The translations under genes and the position numbers were made by a program. Below are positions 1-6,218 of a stretch of DNA of 6,260 bases, one piece after another (the stretch's first letter is position 1; each line of letters begins with the position of its first letter). The stretch comes from an uncultured Neisseriaceae bacterium (GTDB lineage Bacteria; Pseudomonadota; Gammaproteobacteria; Burkholderiales; UBA11063), in NCBI GenBank assembly GCA_903891375.1, contig CAITEL010000248.1, forward strand, positions 1-6,260, read 5' to 3'. The notes below the pieces were generated by a model, which was not told where the DNA came from, ran no database searches, and saw only the letters and a list, made by a program, of their open reading frames with translations.

Positions 1-2
1 GA

Positions 3-338
3 CAAATTTTTGACAATACTGCAACCATATTTTCAACTGCTCAAATTTATGACTCAAGTATATTTGTAATTACATTATTTATAATTACTTTTATATTGTT
101 AAAAGCTAAATTAATCAAAGAAGCTATACTCAATACATTATCTATAATACCAGGATATTTATCAGGAACTTTGTGGAATTCCTTTCGTTTTGATACAGCA
201 ATATTTACCTTCTATATTGGATTGGCCGTGCTTGGTGCACAATTTAAGATGGCTAAGTACGTTATTATAAGTTTGTTATCCGTAATGTCTTATATTTGTT
301 GGTTTTATTGGTTGTCAGGTAGTTGGTATTTTGCATGA
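3..338 (+). CDS. Membrane protein of unknown function, C-terminal fragment (cut by the window edge)
   Basis: The reading frame is open from the first bases of the window to a TGA at 336-338, giving 111 residues with no convincing internal start. A TTG at 96 is in frame but has no Shine-Dalgarno sequence, and open frame continues upstream of it, so the real start lies outside the window. The fragment is strongly hydrophobic. I see likely membrane segments around fragment residues 20-33 (FVITLFIITFILL), 66-79 (AIFTFYIGLAVLG) and 85-104 (aromatic-rich, ending WFYWL), with a weaker one near 41-56. The basic stretch KAKLIKE after the first segment suggests a cytoplasmic loop. I do not recognise a family; a polytopic transporter or a polysaccharide or conjugation membrane protein would all fit. 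The stop overlaps an ATG (ATGA, 335-338), but the frame it opens is only 17 codons and is probably not a gene. Confidence 0.6.
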   Translation, partial: QIFDNTATIFSTAQIYDSSIFVITLFIITFILLKAKLIKEAILNTLSIIPGYLSGTLWNSFRFDTAIFTFYIGLAVLGAQFKMAKYVIISLLSVMSYICWFYWLSGSWYFA

Positions 339-465
339 TGGTGGTTACCTCGTATATGCAGAAAAAACCATTATTAACAGACGCATAATGCTTTGGCTCT
401 ATATGGGTATCATGGTCTTAAGTTACCATCAACTTTATTAGTGAGACCAAAGTAGCGCCTTAACT

Positions 466-574
466 TATACTCACACAGATTCAAACCACTGATTGGTTAA
501 ATTGCATTTTATGTATGGTGGTCACACAGCAAAATACACAAACTATTCCATTGGTTTAAATCTGTTTGAGTATA
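466..574. repeat. 109-bp imperfect palindrome with 23-bp arms
   Basis: The arm at 466-488 (starting TATACTCACACAG) and the reverse complement of 552-574 (starting TATACTCAAACAG) agree at 21 of 23 positions. Pairing continues weakly inward: GCATTTTATGTATG near 504-517 matches the reverse complement of the segment around 522-537, which reads GTATTTTGCTGTGTG, with a few mismatches. The whole block can therefore fold into one long hairpin centred near 520. No target duplication, transposon end (GGGG) or T-run is visible. It could be a small non-autonomous mobile element, a recombination site or a decayed inverted duplication. Confidence 0.5.
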
Positions 575-623
575 CAAGGTGGTTATCATTAAAAAATTAT
601 ATTGTATGCCAAAGAACCTAAAA

Positions 624-770
624 TTATTGAACCGTGACAGTAACTTCCCCATGTTCTATATCTGATTGCTCCTTATCGATTTCCCCGTCATATAATTTAA
701 GTTGTGTATCAGAAGTTAACACCGCACTCTGGCGGTATCTTACGGTTCGTGTCACCACACGCCACGTAAG
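624..770 (-). pseudogene. Possible 3' remnant of an unidentified gene
   Basis: On the minus strand a frame is open for 48 codons, from just after a stop at 771-773 to a TAA at 624-626. The peptide is protein-like: basic in its first third (VVTRTVRYRQ), acidic in the second (DGEIDKEQSDIEHGE), and ending in an alternating beta-strand pattern (VTVTVQ). The segment is about 44% G+C (64 of 144 bases counted), clearly higher than its surroundings, which supports a separate origin. There is no start codon with a ribosome binding site, so if real it is the tail of a gene cut off near 770. I do not recognise the family. The opposite strand is also open here (through VRVTTRHVS), so chance cannot be excluded. 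Confidence 0.25.
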
Positions 771-774
771 TTAA

Positions 775-826
775 ATATCTATTGGAATTCTAATAATTTG
801 AAGAACTCCAATAGAATTAAAGATAT
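775..826 (-). terminator. Hairpin after the hydrolase operon, possible intrinsic terminator
   Basis: Read on the minus strand, bases 813-803 (TATTGGAGTTC) pair with 790-780 (GAATTCCAATA) over 11 positions, one a G-U pair, around a 12-base loop. An outer 5-bp helix (ATATC/GATAT, 826-822 with 779-775) extends it across an 8-base bulge. It begins only a few bases after the stop of the beta-lactamase-like gene. The following run is poor in U (GAUAUUUAA), so termination would be weak or the hairpin may only protect the 3' end. Confidence 0.45.
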
Positions 827-829
827 GAA

Positions 830-2134
830 TTATTTTCCGCATTGGGTAGCAACTGTATATTGCTTAATTGAATTTACCAACTCTTGATATATTTGAGTAT
901 GGTTGTTTACATTTACACCATTATTGATCATAAATATAGTATACATATTATTTTTAGGATAATAAGCATAGTAGGAACCAAATCCCAGTGTAGCACCATT
1001 ATACATATAATATGACCCCAATGGTTCAGGCTCGTATATGCTAAATATTCCTAAGCCATAGCCAACAGGAATACTTTGACTAACCTCGGAAATTGGCTGA
1101 CCTCCATTTGGAAATCCTGAGGTTGGACTTTGTGCTATCATATATTTTGTTGTTAAAGTCTCAATTTCATTTTTAGTTAAAAGAAATCCAGGATTATACA
1201 AAGCCTGAGTATAAGTGGTTAAATCCTTAGGTGTGGAAATTATTCCTCCTGCAGTATACTCTAACGAAAGTGAACTCCACGTACGATTATAAAATCCATT
1301 TAAGTATTTGAGCGGATCTGGAAAGAAATTAAAATATACATATCCATTTGTCATTTGATTCACAGGAACTACCGTTGATGGTAAATTTTCTGGAAAATAT
1401 GTATGGGTTAAATTTAATTTTTCAAATATTCGATTTTTTATTTCAGTTATAGGTGAGTTCCCCGTGATTTTTTGTATTAACATCCCTAACAATATATAAT
1501 TTGTATTTGAATAATGAAACCCTTGCCCCGGTGCAAATAATATTGGCATACTTTCAACTGTAGCCACTAATTCATTGGGTGGAAAATAATAGTTAGGATT
1601 AAGTAATGATTTTTCAATTACCTCAAAGGTATCATTTACATAATCTGGTATACCGCTTGACATATTCAATAATTGAATAACTGTTACATTTTGCCATTGT
1701 GGATATTCTGGGGAACCATCTAAATTTCTAAACCATTTTCCGATGGTGTCATTAAGGCTAAAATTATACTTTGGATTATCTGCTAATTGTAATATCACTA
1801 CAGAAGTAAACGATTTGGAGGTGCTACCAATTTGAAATAAACTATTTGTATCAATTAGTGTGCTACCGTCTGATTCAAAAGTTCCTGCAACTCCACTCAC
1901 TTGATTATTACCACATCTAACTGTAGATGAAATTGCAGAAAAATAGTTATTTTTAGCATAGCTTTCTACAAAGCCGTATAAAATGTTGTTTAATTCAGGT
2001 GATACAGTTGATACTTTATTTGCGTAAGAACTGGTATTTATCATTTGACTTATTGGTTGGTTATTGCTTCCTACACAACCTGTTACCAATAAAACAGTAA
2101 AGGCAAAAAAATAGGATGAGAAAATTTTGTACAT
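830..2134 (-). CDS. Class C beta-lactamase/DD-peptidase-like serine hydrolase, lipoprotein
   Basis: This 434-residue protein belongs to the serine beta-lactamase-like family (Pfam Beta-lactamase), which includes class C beta-lactamases, R61-type DD-peptidases and esterases. A signal peptide (MYKIFSSYFFAFTVLLVTG) ends in the lipobox LVTG-C, so Cys20 should be lipidated. Valine at +2 points to the outer membrane. Visible motifs are S104-T-S-K107 (nucleophile and general base), LLNMSSGIPDY at 155-165, Y208-S-N210, and TAGGIISTPKDL near 294-305. The third active-site motif, usually HxG or KTG, reads Y378-N-G. That favours an esterase or peptidase over a true beta-lactamase, but does not settle it. 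Cys74 and Cys432 could form a disulphide. I chose the ATG at 2134; a GTG at 2143 adds three residues, and neither has a good Shine-Dalgarno sequence. It follows the hydrolase gene by 19 bases and is probably translated from the same mRNA. The substrate is unknown. Confidence 0.88.
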   Translation of the reverse strand: MYKIFSSYFFAFTVLLVTGCVGSNNQPISQMINTSSYANKVSTVSPELNNILYGFVESYAKNNYFSAISSTVRCGNNQVSGVAGTFESDGSTLIDTNSLFQIGSTSKSFTSVVILQLADNPKYNFSLNDTIGKWFRNLDGSPEYPQWQNVTVIQLLNMSSGIPDYVNDTFEVIEKSLLNPNYYFPPNELVATVESMPILFAPGQGFHYSNTNYILLGMLIQKITGNSPITEIKNRIFEKLNLTHTYFPENLPSTVVPVNQMTNGYVYFNFFPDPLKYLNGFYNRTWSSLSLEYTAGGIISTPKDLTTYTQALYNPGFLLTKNEIETLTTKYMIAQSPTSGFPNGGQPISEVSQSIPVGYGLGIFSIYEPEPLGSYYMYNGATLGFGSYYAYYPKNNMYTIFMINNGVNVNNHTQIYQELVNSIKQYTVATQCGK

Positions 2135-2153
2135 AAAATTCACAATAAAAAAG

Positions 2154-3512
2154 TTATTTTAATTTTGATGGAAATATAGTTGATCCACATACAACAATTG
2201 TATCACTAGTTATTGGATTACATTTATTTGTGTTGTCAAATGGTGGTTTATATTTATTTTTTAAGTAATTATCAAAAAATGCACGAACATATGTATTTAT
2301 ATTATTAGTTACCTTAAAACCATTACCAGTACCCCATTCTGGACCAACATTGTTACCATCAAAAATTATTTTGTTTAATGCATCATACATTGGTTGCATA
2401 GTTTGATATACATCCAAATATTGTAATGTTTCATCATTCGTAAAACTACCGTGAGTTGTATAGAATGGACCATGTTGGGAAGGATTAATTAATTCATCTA
2501 CTGTAGGTACGATACCAACTAGATAATTATTTTTGGCTATTATATATTGTGGTGTGTAGTCAATCCTACCACTTGGTGCTCCGTATTTACCTGTCCAATA
2601 TCGTGTCCCAGATAACATATGCATAAATGGTATACTAAATGATTCATAATTTGGTTTAACGTCTGTATCCATTGCAATAGCCGCACTTACTTTGTATAGA
2701 CTATCGGTTGATAAAACTTGTGCTATTCCATTAGCTCCATCTGAATGTCCCATCATGCCTATTTTGCTGGTATCAAATACATTACCTAATTTAGAATTTA
2801 TATAATTAATTTGGTTATAAATGTATTCAATATCTTTGCTACGTTGTGTAAATTCGGTATCGTCATTACCTGCATATTCAATAATATGATGATTTGGTAG
2901 TTCCGTATACCCACTGAGGAAAAGGCTATTAACACCAATAACCACATATCCATGGCTAACTAGGTCAACTATCGTGTTTTCGTAATCCTGAACTGAGTTT
3001 TGACTCCCAGGGCTAAAGATAATTACCGGAAATTTGCTTTTTACAAAATTAGCATTGTTTTCGGTATAACTTTTGGTTAATTCGAAATTAGTAAAATTTA
3101 GCTTTGTTTGTGGGCTTATATATGCCACAATCTTTTTAAAGAAATCCTCAGTATATAAAATTTGAGGATAATAATACGGTGAATTTACTTCTATTGGTGT
3201 ATCACTTGGATAATAGATTCTAACCATAATCTCTCGACAGTAATTGATATTTTCTGAACTAAAATCGCTTTCATTTACTTTAGATTTGTAAAATATATCA
3301 GGGCAACGATTATTATCCTGAAAATGAAAATCTTGGAAACCTACACCATAATTTCCGGTTGGTTTTGCCAAGTAACTATTTTGTTCATTTAATGAATTAA
3401 TTTGACTATTTTGGTTGGCTGATTGATTCGTTGTATTGTTATTTCCAACACATCCGTTGATAGTTAATGAAAGTATAGTAGTAAGAACTAAAGTACCAAA
3501 TTTTTTGTGCAT
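2154..3512 (-). CDS. PAF-acetylhydrolase/dienelactone-hydrolase-like alpha/beta-hydrolase, lipoprotein
   Basis: This is a 452-residue secreted esterase-type enzyme. The signal peptide MHKKFGTLVLTTILSLTING precedes Cys21 in a lipobox (ING-C), with valine at +2, so outer-membrane anchoring is likely. A 40-residue Asn/Gln/Ser-rich linker follows. The hydrolase fold runs from about residue 50 to 420: FPVIIFSPGS (162-171) supplies the oxyanion region, the helix before QRSKDIEYIYNQI is typical of the family, and GHSDG (255-259) is the nucleophile elbow with Ser257. Asp282 (AMDTD) and His354 (THGSF) are the probable remaining triad members, arranged as in platelet-activating-factor acetylhydrolases. 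Cys70/Cys92 and Cys431/Cys442 are well placed for disulphides, fitting an exported protein. The ATG at 3512 has AAGG five bases upstream. The longer TTG start at 3575 is unlikely because it lies in the promoter -35 box. It is the first gene of a two-gene operon. Likely substrates are phospholipids or other esters; this is inference. Confidence 0.85.
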   Translation of the reverse strand: MHKKFGTLVLTTILSLTINGCVGNNNTTNQSANQNSQINSLNEQNSYLAKPTGNYGVGFQDFHFQDNNRCPDIFYKSKVNESDFSSENINYCREIMVRIYYPSDTPIEVNSPYYYPQILYTEDFFKKIVAYISPQTKLNFTNFELTKSYTENNANFVKSKFPVIIFSPGSQNSVQDYENTIVDLVSHGYVVIGVNSLFLSGYTELPNHHIIEYAGNDDTEFTQRSKDIEYIYNQINYINSKLGNVFDTSKIGMMGHSDGANGIAQVLSTDSLYKVSAAIAMDTDVKPNYESFSIPFMHMLSGTRYWTGKYGAPSGRIDYTPQYIIAKNNYLVGIVPTVDELINPSQHGPFYTTHGSFTNDETLQYLDVYQTMQPMYDALNKIIFDGNNVGPEWGTGNGFKVTNNINTYVRAFFDNYLKNKYKPPFDNTNKCNPITSDTIVVCGSTIFPSKLK

Positions 3513-3517
3513 AAGAA

Positions 3518-3521
3518 CCTT
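3518..3521 (-). promoter_or_regulatory. Ribosome binding site deciding the start of the alpha/beta-hydrolase
   Basis: On the minus strand AAGG lies five bases before the ATG at 3512-3510. No comparable site precedes the upstream TTG at 3575. This site therefore supports the shorter protein, whose signal peptide starts directly with MHKK. Confidence 0.7.
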
Positions 3522-3546
3522 AAAAGTAATAAAAAAAAGAGATGTT

Positions 3547-3575
3547 ATTATAGCATAAGGAATTTTTAAAATCAA
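3547..3575 (-). promoter_or_regulatory. Sigma70-type promoter of the lipoprotein hydrolase operon
   Basis: On the minus strand TTGATT (3575-3570; four of six to TTGACA) is followed after exactly 17 bases by a perfect TATAAT (3552-3547). Transcription would start near 3540, leaving a leader of about 28 bases before the ATG at 3512. The AAGG ribosome binding site falls inside this leader. Confidence 0.7.
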
Positions 3576-3576
3576 G

Positions 3577-3591
3577 GTGTAATTTTTACAC
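3577..3591. promoter_or_regulatory. Perfect palindrome beside the operon promoter, possible operator
   Basis: GTGTAA-TTT-TTACAC is a perfect 6-bp inverted repeat with a 3-base centre. It sits one base upstream of the -35 box of the minus-strand operon and within the divergent region shared with the nuclease gene. The position fits binding of a dimeric regulator at the edge of RNA polymerase. No regulator gene is present in the window. Confidence 0.4.
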
Positions 3592-3650
3592 TATGTTCCG
3601 AATTTTAATCGGTGTGATGAAAAAATATATTATTGGCTTAAAAAATCATG

Positions 3651-3656
3651 TATAAT
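3651..3656 (+). promoter_or_regulatory. Candidate -10 box for the nuclease-transposase unit
   Basis: A perfect TATAAT lies 75 bases upstream of the nuclease start. No good -35 is found at 16-18 bases. TTGGCT at 3633-3638 is only 12 bases away, too close for a normal promoter. The promoter may be weak, or may need an activator. Confidence 0.4.
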
Positions 3657-3723
3657 GACGGATATTTTACAAGGTTATAATTATAAATTACCGACATCAG
3701 GTGAAATAGGAACTTTTTTATAA
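3655..3723 (+). CDS. Possible 22-codon leader ORF before the nuclease gene
   Basis: An ATG at 3655 opens a 22-residue frame (beginning MTDILQGYNYKLP) that ends with TAA at 3721-3723, overlapping the nuclease ribosome binding site. That geometry would allow translational coupling. Against it, the start has no Shine-Dalgarno sequence and overlaps the candidate TATAAT, so it would need a promoter further upstream. It may equally be a remnant or chance. Confidence 0.15.
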   Translation: MTDILQGYNYKLPTSGEIGTFL

Positions 3724-3726
3724 AGG
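3722..3726 (+). promoter_or_regulatory. Ribosome binding site of the YhcG-like nuclease gene
   Basis: AAAGG lies five bases upstream of the ATG at 3732, an ideal spacing, and fixes the start of the nuclease. The octamer AAGGTTAT around it (3723-3730) also occurs at 3671-3678, where no start codon follows at a suitable distance. Confidence 0.65.
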
Positions 3727-3731
3727 TTATT

Positions 3732-4814
3732 ATGAGTTCATCCAAGCAAATTATTGCAACTTCAACTGCACTAGAAGATACACAAGTACATAAATTAATT
3801 ACTACAGTTATTCAACTCATTGAAAATGCTAAAGCCAAAGTTACAATACATACAAACTCAGTAATGGTCACATTATATTGGAACGTTGGTAACACAATCA
3901 ACAAGGAAATATTGGGAGAGAAACGAGCAGAATATGGAGAACACGTAATTGCAAAAATGGCAGTAACATTAACTGAATTATACGGTAGTGGGTTTGATAG
4001 ACCTAATATATTTAGGATGCTTAAATTCTCCAGAATTTTTCCAGAAGAAATTGGTGTTACACTGTCACACCAATTGTCATGGTCGCATATTATCAAAGTG
4101 ATGTCTATTAATGATGAGCTTAAACGTGAGTTTTATATTGAAATGTGTTGTCTAGAAAAATGGGGAGTCCGAGTATTAAAACAAAAAATTGATAGTATGT
4201 TTTATGAAAGAACTGCAATTGCTAAACAACCAGAGGAAATTATAAAATCTGAATTAGTTAAATTAAAACAAGGAAAGGTTGGAAATCCTGCATTATACTT
4301 GCAAGACCCATATGTCTTGAGTTTCCTAAATTCTAAAAATATTTCTACTGAATTTGATTTAGAGCAAGCAATACTGGATGAGTTACAAGCATTTATCCAA
4401 GAATTTGGTAGTGATTTTTGCTTTGTTGCTCGCCAAAAAAGAATGAGTACAGAAAAAAATGATCGGTATTTAGATCTGTTATTTTTCCATCGTGGAATGC
4501 GGAGATTGATTGCGGTAGAATTAAAGCTATCGTCATTCCAGCCAGAACATATTGGGCAAATGGAGTGGTATTTAAAATGGTTAAATAAATATGAACGTAA
4601 ACTAGGCGAAGAACAACCACTTGGTATAATCATATGTAGTGATAAAGATCAGGAAGATATTGAACTACTTGAGCTGGATAAAACTGGAATTCATGTTGCA
4701 CAATACATTACAGAATTACCAGCAAAAGAGGTATTTCAAAATAAATTAAAACAGGCAATAACTTTAGCCAAAGAGAATTATGCTAAACGGTTGTTGAGTA
4801 ATACAAATGAGTAA
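3732..4814 (+). CDS. DUF1016/YhcG-family PD-(D/E)XK nuclease
   Basis: This 360-residue protein matches the YhcG (DUF1016) family over its full length. The N-terminal domain, about residues 20-160, carries the family pattern YWNVGNTI (49-56), then EYGEHVIAKM and GSGFDRPNIFRMLKFS (85-100), with Trp117 and other aromatics further on. The C-terminal domain, about 180-345, is a PD-(D/E)XK nuclease fold. Asp248 (YLDLLF) and the E263-L-K265 signature (VELKL) form the metal-binding active site, and GQMEWYLKWL (275-284) is the helix typical of the family. All key residues are present, so it should be active on DNA; the true substrate is not known from sequence. It is cytoplasmic, with no signal peptide. 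It lies 9 bases from the Tn3-type transposase fragment and in the same frame, separated by two tandem TAA codons, which suggests one transcript and a passenger role. A restriction-linked or defence function is possible but unproven. Confidence 0.9.
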   Translation: MSSSKQIIATSTALEDTQVHKLITTVIQLIENAKAKVTIHTNSVMVTLYWNVGNTINKEILGEKRAEYGEHVIAKMAVTLTELYGSGFDRPNIFRMLKFSRIFPEEIGVTLSHQLSWSHIIKVMSINDELKREFYIEMCCLEKWGVRVLKQKIDSMFYERTAIAKQPEEIIKSELVKLKQGKVGNPALYLQDPYVLSFLNSKNISTEFDLEQAILDELQAFIQEFGSDFCFVARQKRMSTEKNDRYLDLLFFHRGMRRLIAVELKLSSFQPEHIGQMEWYLKWLNKYERKLGEEQPLGIIICSDKDQEDIELLELDKTGIHVAQYITELPAKEVFQNKLKQAITLAKENYAKRLLSNTNE

Positions 4815-6194
4815 TAAAATTATATGCCCATGAACTGCGATCAATTAAAAGAGTTATACATTTTAGAACCAGAAGATTTAAATTTTATCAAAGAAAACAG
4901 TACAGATAAGAATCAGGTGGCATTTACTATTATGCTGAAATTCTACCAACATGAAAAACGTTATCCTACAAGCAATGATATCATTGATAATAATAAAATT
5001 CTGTATATAAAGCATCAACTAAGTATAGGGCTTGATGCATTTAGTCTAAACCAAATACCAGAAAGAACTTTATCAAGATTTAAAAGTAAAATTCGTAATT
5101 ATTTAGGTTACCGAAGTGCGACATTAAATGATGCTAAAACATTAATAAATTGGTTAGTCGAACAATCTAAAGACGCAGTCTATAACACATCACAATATAG
5201 AGAACTAGCATATCAATTTTTAGATGATAAAAAATTAGAACCATTTACCCCAGATAGAATTGATCGATATATTGCTTCAGCAGTATCCACTTTCGAAAAA
5301 CAATTTTTTGCTAATATTATTAATGAATTAAGTCCAGACACCTTAAAGTTATATGATGAGTTTTTATTAAAAAATGTTAATAATGATAATCACATTACAG
5401 AAGATAACAACGACCAAAACACTACCACAATTGATTTCCGTAAATTAAAAACTCATATTTCTGGAATAAAGTTAAAAAATGTTGAGATTGAAATTGATAG
5501 ACTTAACTACATTCGTAGATATTCTAACAAAATAAATGACAAATTATTTAATGACATTTCAAGGAAAGTTATTTTAAAATATTATCAACGCATTATGGCT
5601 GCCTCGCCATCCAATATATTAGAATTTGTTCCAGTTTCAAGATACTCCACATTAACTTGCTTTTTTTATATTCGTTCTCAAATCTTATCTGATGAATTAG
5701 CCGATCTTTTTACTAGGTTAATGCGTAATCTTAGATTAACTGCTGAAAAATCTGTAGATAACACTATTCTTAACGAAATACATAAAGTAAATGGTAAATT
5801 TGATATTTTATGTACTTTAGCCGACACTGCATTAAATAATCCAACAGAAATTATTGAAAAAGCAATCTACCCTAAAGTTAGCAAAGAAACGCTAAAGGAT
5901 ATAATTGATGAGATGAAGCATGGCGGTAATAAATGGTATCAAAATCAAGTCAATATCAAAATGCGCTCACTATATTCACATGCACACAGAAAATGCTTAT
6001 TACCAATACTGGATACATTTATTTTTAAGTCGAACTTAAATGAAGGCAAAGAATTCATTGAAGCCCTAAATTTTATAAAATTAAATAAGAGCTTAGAGAC
6101 TGATTACTATCACAATACTAATAAAGTACCATATTATAAAAACCTATCTCAATCATGGCAAAATATTATTAAACAAAATAATAAAATTAGACGC
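3732..6194 (+). mobile_element. Remnant of a Tn3-family transposon with a nuclease passenger
   Basis: The truncated tnpA and the tightly linked YhcG-like nuclease are read as one decayed element. The right limit near 6194 is set by the switch to malic-enzyme sequence. The left limit is unknown: no 38-bp terminal repeat starting GGGG could be recognised between 3513 and 3731, and no resolvase gene or res site is visible. The boundary given on the left is simply the nuclease start. Confidence 0.4.
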
Positions 6195-6218
6195 TCGGAA
6201 TATGAATGGAAATCCTAA
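4824..6218 (+). CDS. tnpA: Tn3-family transposase, N-terminal half only (3'-truncated)
   Basis: The 464 residues correspond to the front half of a Tn3-type TnpA, which is normally near 950-1000 residues. The DUF4158 DNA-binding region covers about residues 1-165, with recognisable blocks such as [29 protein letters not shown] (80-97) and the [17 protein letters not shown] helix. The central region continues to [11 protein letters not shown] (435-445) and KIRR (454-457), which aligns with the segment preceding the DDE domain. The catalytic domain is absent, so the protein cannot transpose DNA. The last eight codons are not transposase: from about 6195 they are antisense malic-enzyme sequence, which supplies the TAA at 6216. 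The ATG at 4824 is bounded by stops TAA TAA upstream; a second ATG at 4830 is possible, and neither has a clear ribosome binding site. Translation probably depends on coupling to the nuclease gene. Confidence 0.85.
   Translation: MPMNCDQLKELYILEPEDLNFIKENSTDKNQVAFTIMLKFYQHEKRYPTSNDIIDNNKILYIKHQLSIGLDAFSLNQIPERTLSRFKSKIRNYLGYRSATLNDAKTLINWLVEQSKDAVYNTSQYRELAYQFLDDKKLEPFTPDRIDRYIASAVSTFEKQFFANIINELSPDTLKLYDEFLLKNVNNDNHITEDNNDQNTTTIDFRKLKTHISGIKLKNVEIEIDRLNYIRRYSNKINDKLFNDISRKVILKYYQRIMAASPSNILEFVPVSRYSTLTCFFYIRSQILSDELADLFTRLMRNLRLTAEKSVDNTILNEIHKVNGKFDILCTLADTALNNPTEIIEKAIYPKVSKETLKDIIDEMKHGGNKWYQNQVNIKMRSLYSHAHRKCLLPILDTFIFKSNLNEGKEFIEALNFIKLNKSLETDYYHNTNKVPYYKNLSQSWQNIIKQNNKIRRSEYEWKS

Larger units (their letters stand above)
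339..829. other. Intergenic region without an intact gene
   Basis: This 491-bp stretch separates the + strand membrane-protein fragment from the convergent minus-strand hydrolase operon. No frame here has a credible start plus ribosome binding site. It holds a long imperfect palindrome (466-574), a less AT-rich segment with a 48-codon open frame on the minus strand (627-770), and a hairpin just beyond the operon's last stop codon (775-826). Small palindromes also occur, for example CATTAT...ATAATG with a 10-base loop near 369-390, but nothing marks them as functional. I see no terminator with a T-run after the membrane-protein gene. Confidence 0.6.

Noticed and set aside
335..388. 17-codon ORF starting at the ATGA overlap after the membrane protein
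   Set aside because: It is too short, has no recognisable sequence, and nothing downstream continues it in another frame.
455..590. Integron attC site formed by the long palindrome
   Set aside because: GCGCCTTAAC on the left is suggestive, but there is no matching GTTRRRY core on the right and no integrase or cassette gene nearby.
3513..3575. Longer N-terminus of the alpha/beta-hydrolase starting at TTG 3575
   Set aside because: It would add 21 residues ahead of a complete lipoprotein signal peptide, lacks a ribosome binding site, and spans the promoter's -35 and -10 boxes.
3611..3648. Possible left terminal repeat of the Tn3-family element (GGTGTGATG... to GGCTTAA)
   Set aside because: It loosely resembles a Tn3 end in position and length, but it lacks the GGGG start, and the opposite end is not in the window to test it as an inverted repeat.
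3812..4633. Open frames on the minus strand inside the nuclease gene (3812-4096, 4202-4633, 4393-4620)
   Set aside because: They are antisense shadows of a well-recognised DUF1016 protein, have no recognisable domains and overlap each other.
6195..6218. Final residues SEYEWKS read as genuine transposase (resembling the RRxYE pattern of TnpA)
   Set aside because: The same bases on the opposite strand are a continuous, highly specific malic-enzyme match; the transposase pattern would need an extra residue, so the resemblance is probably coincidence.
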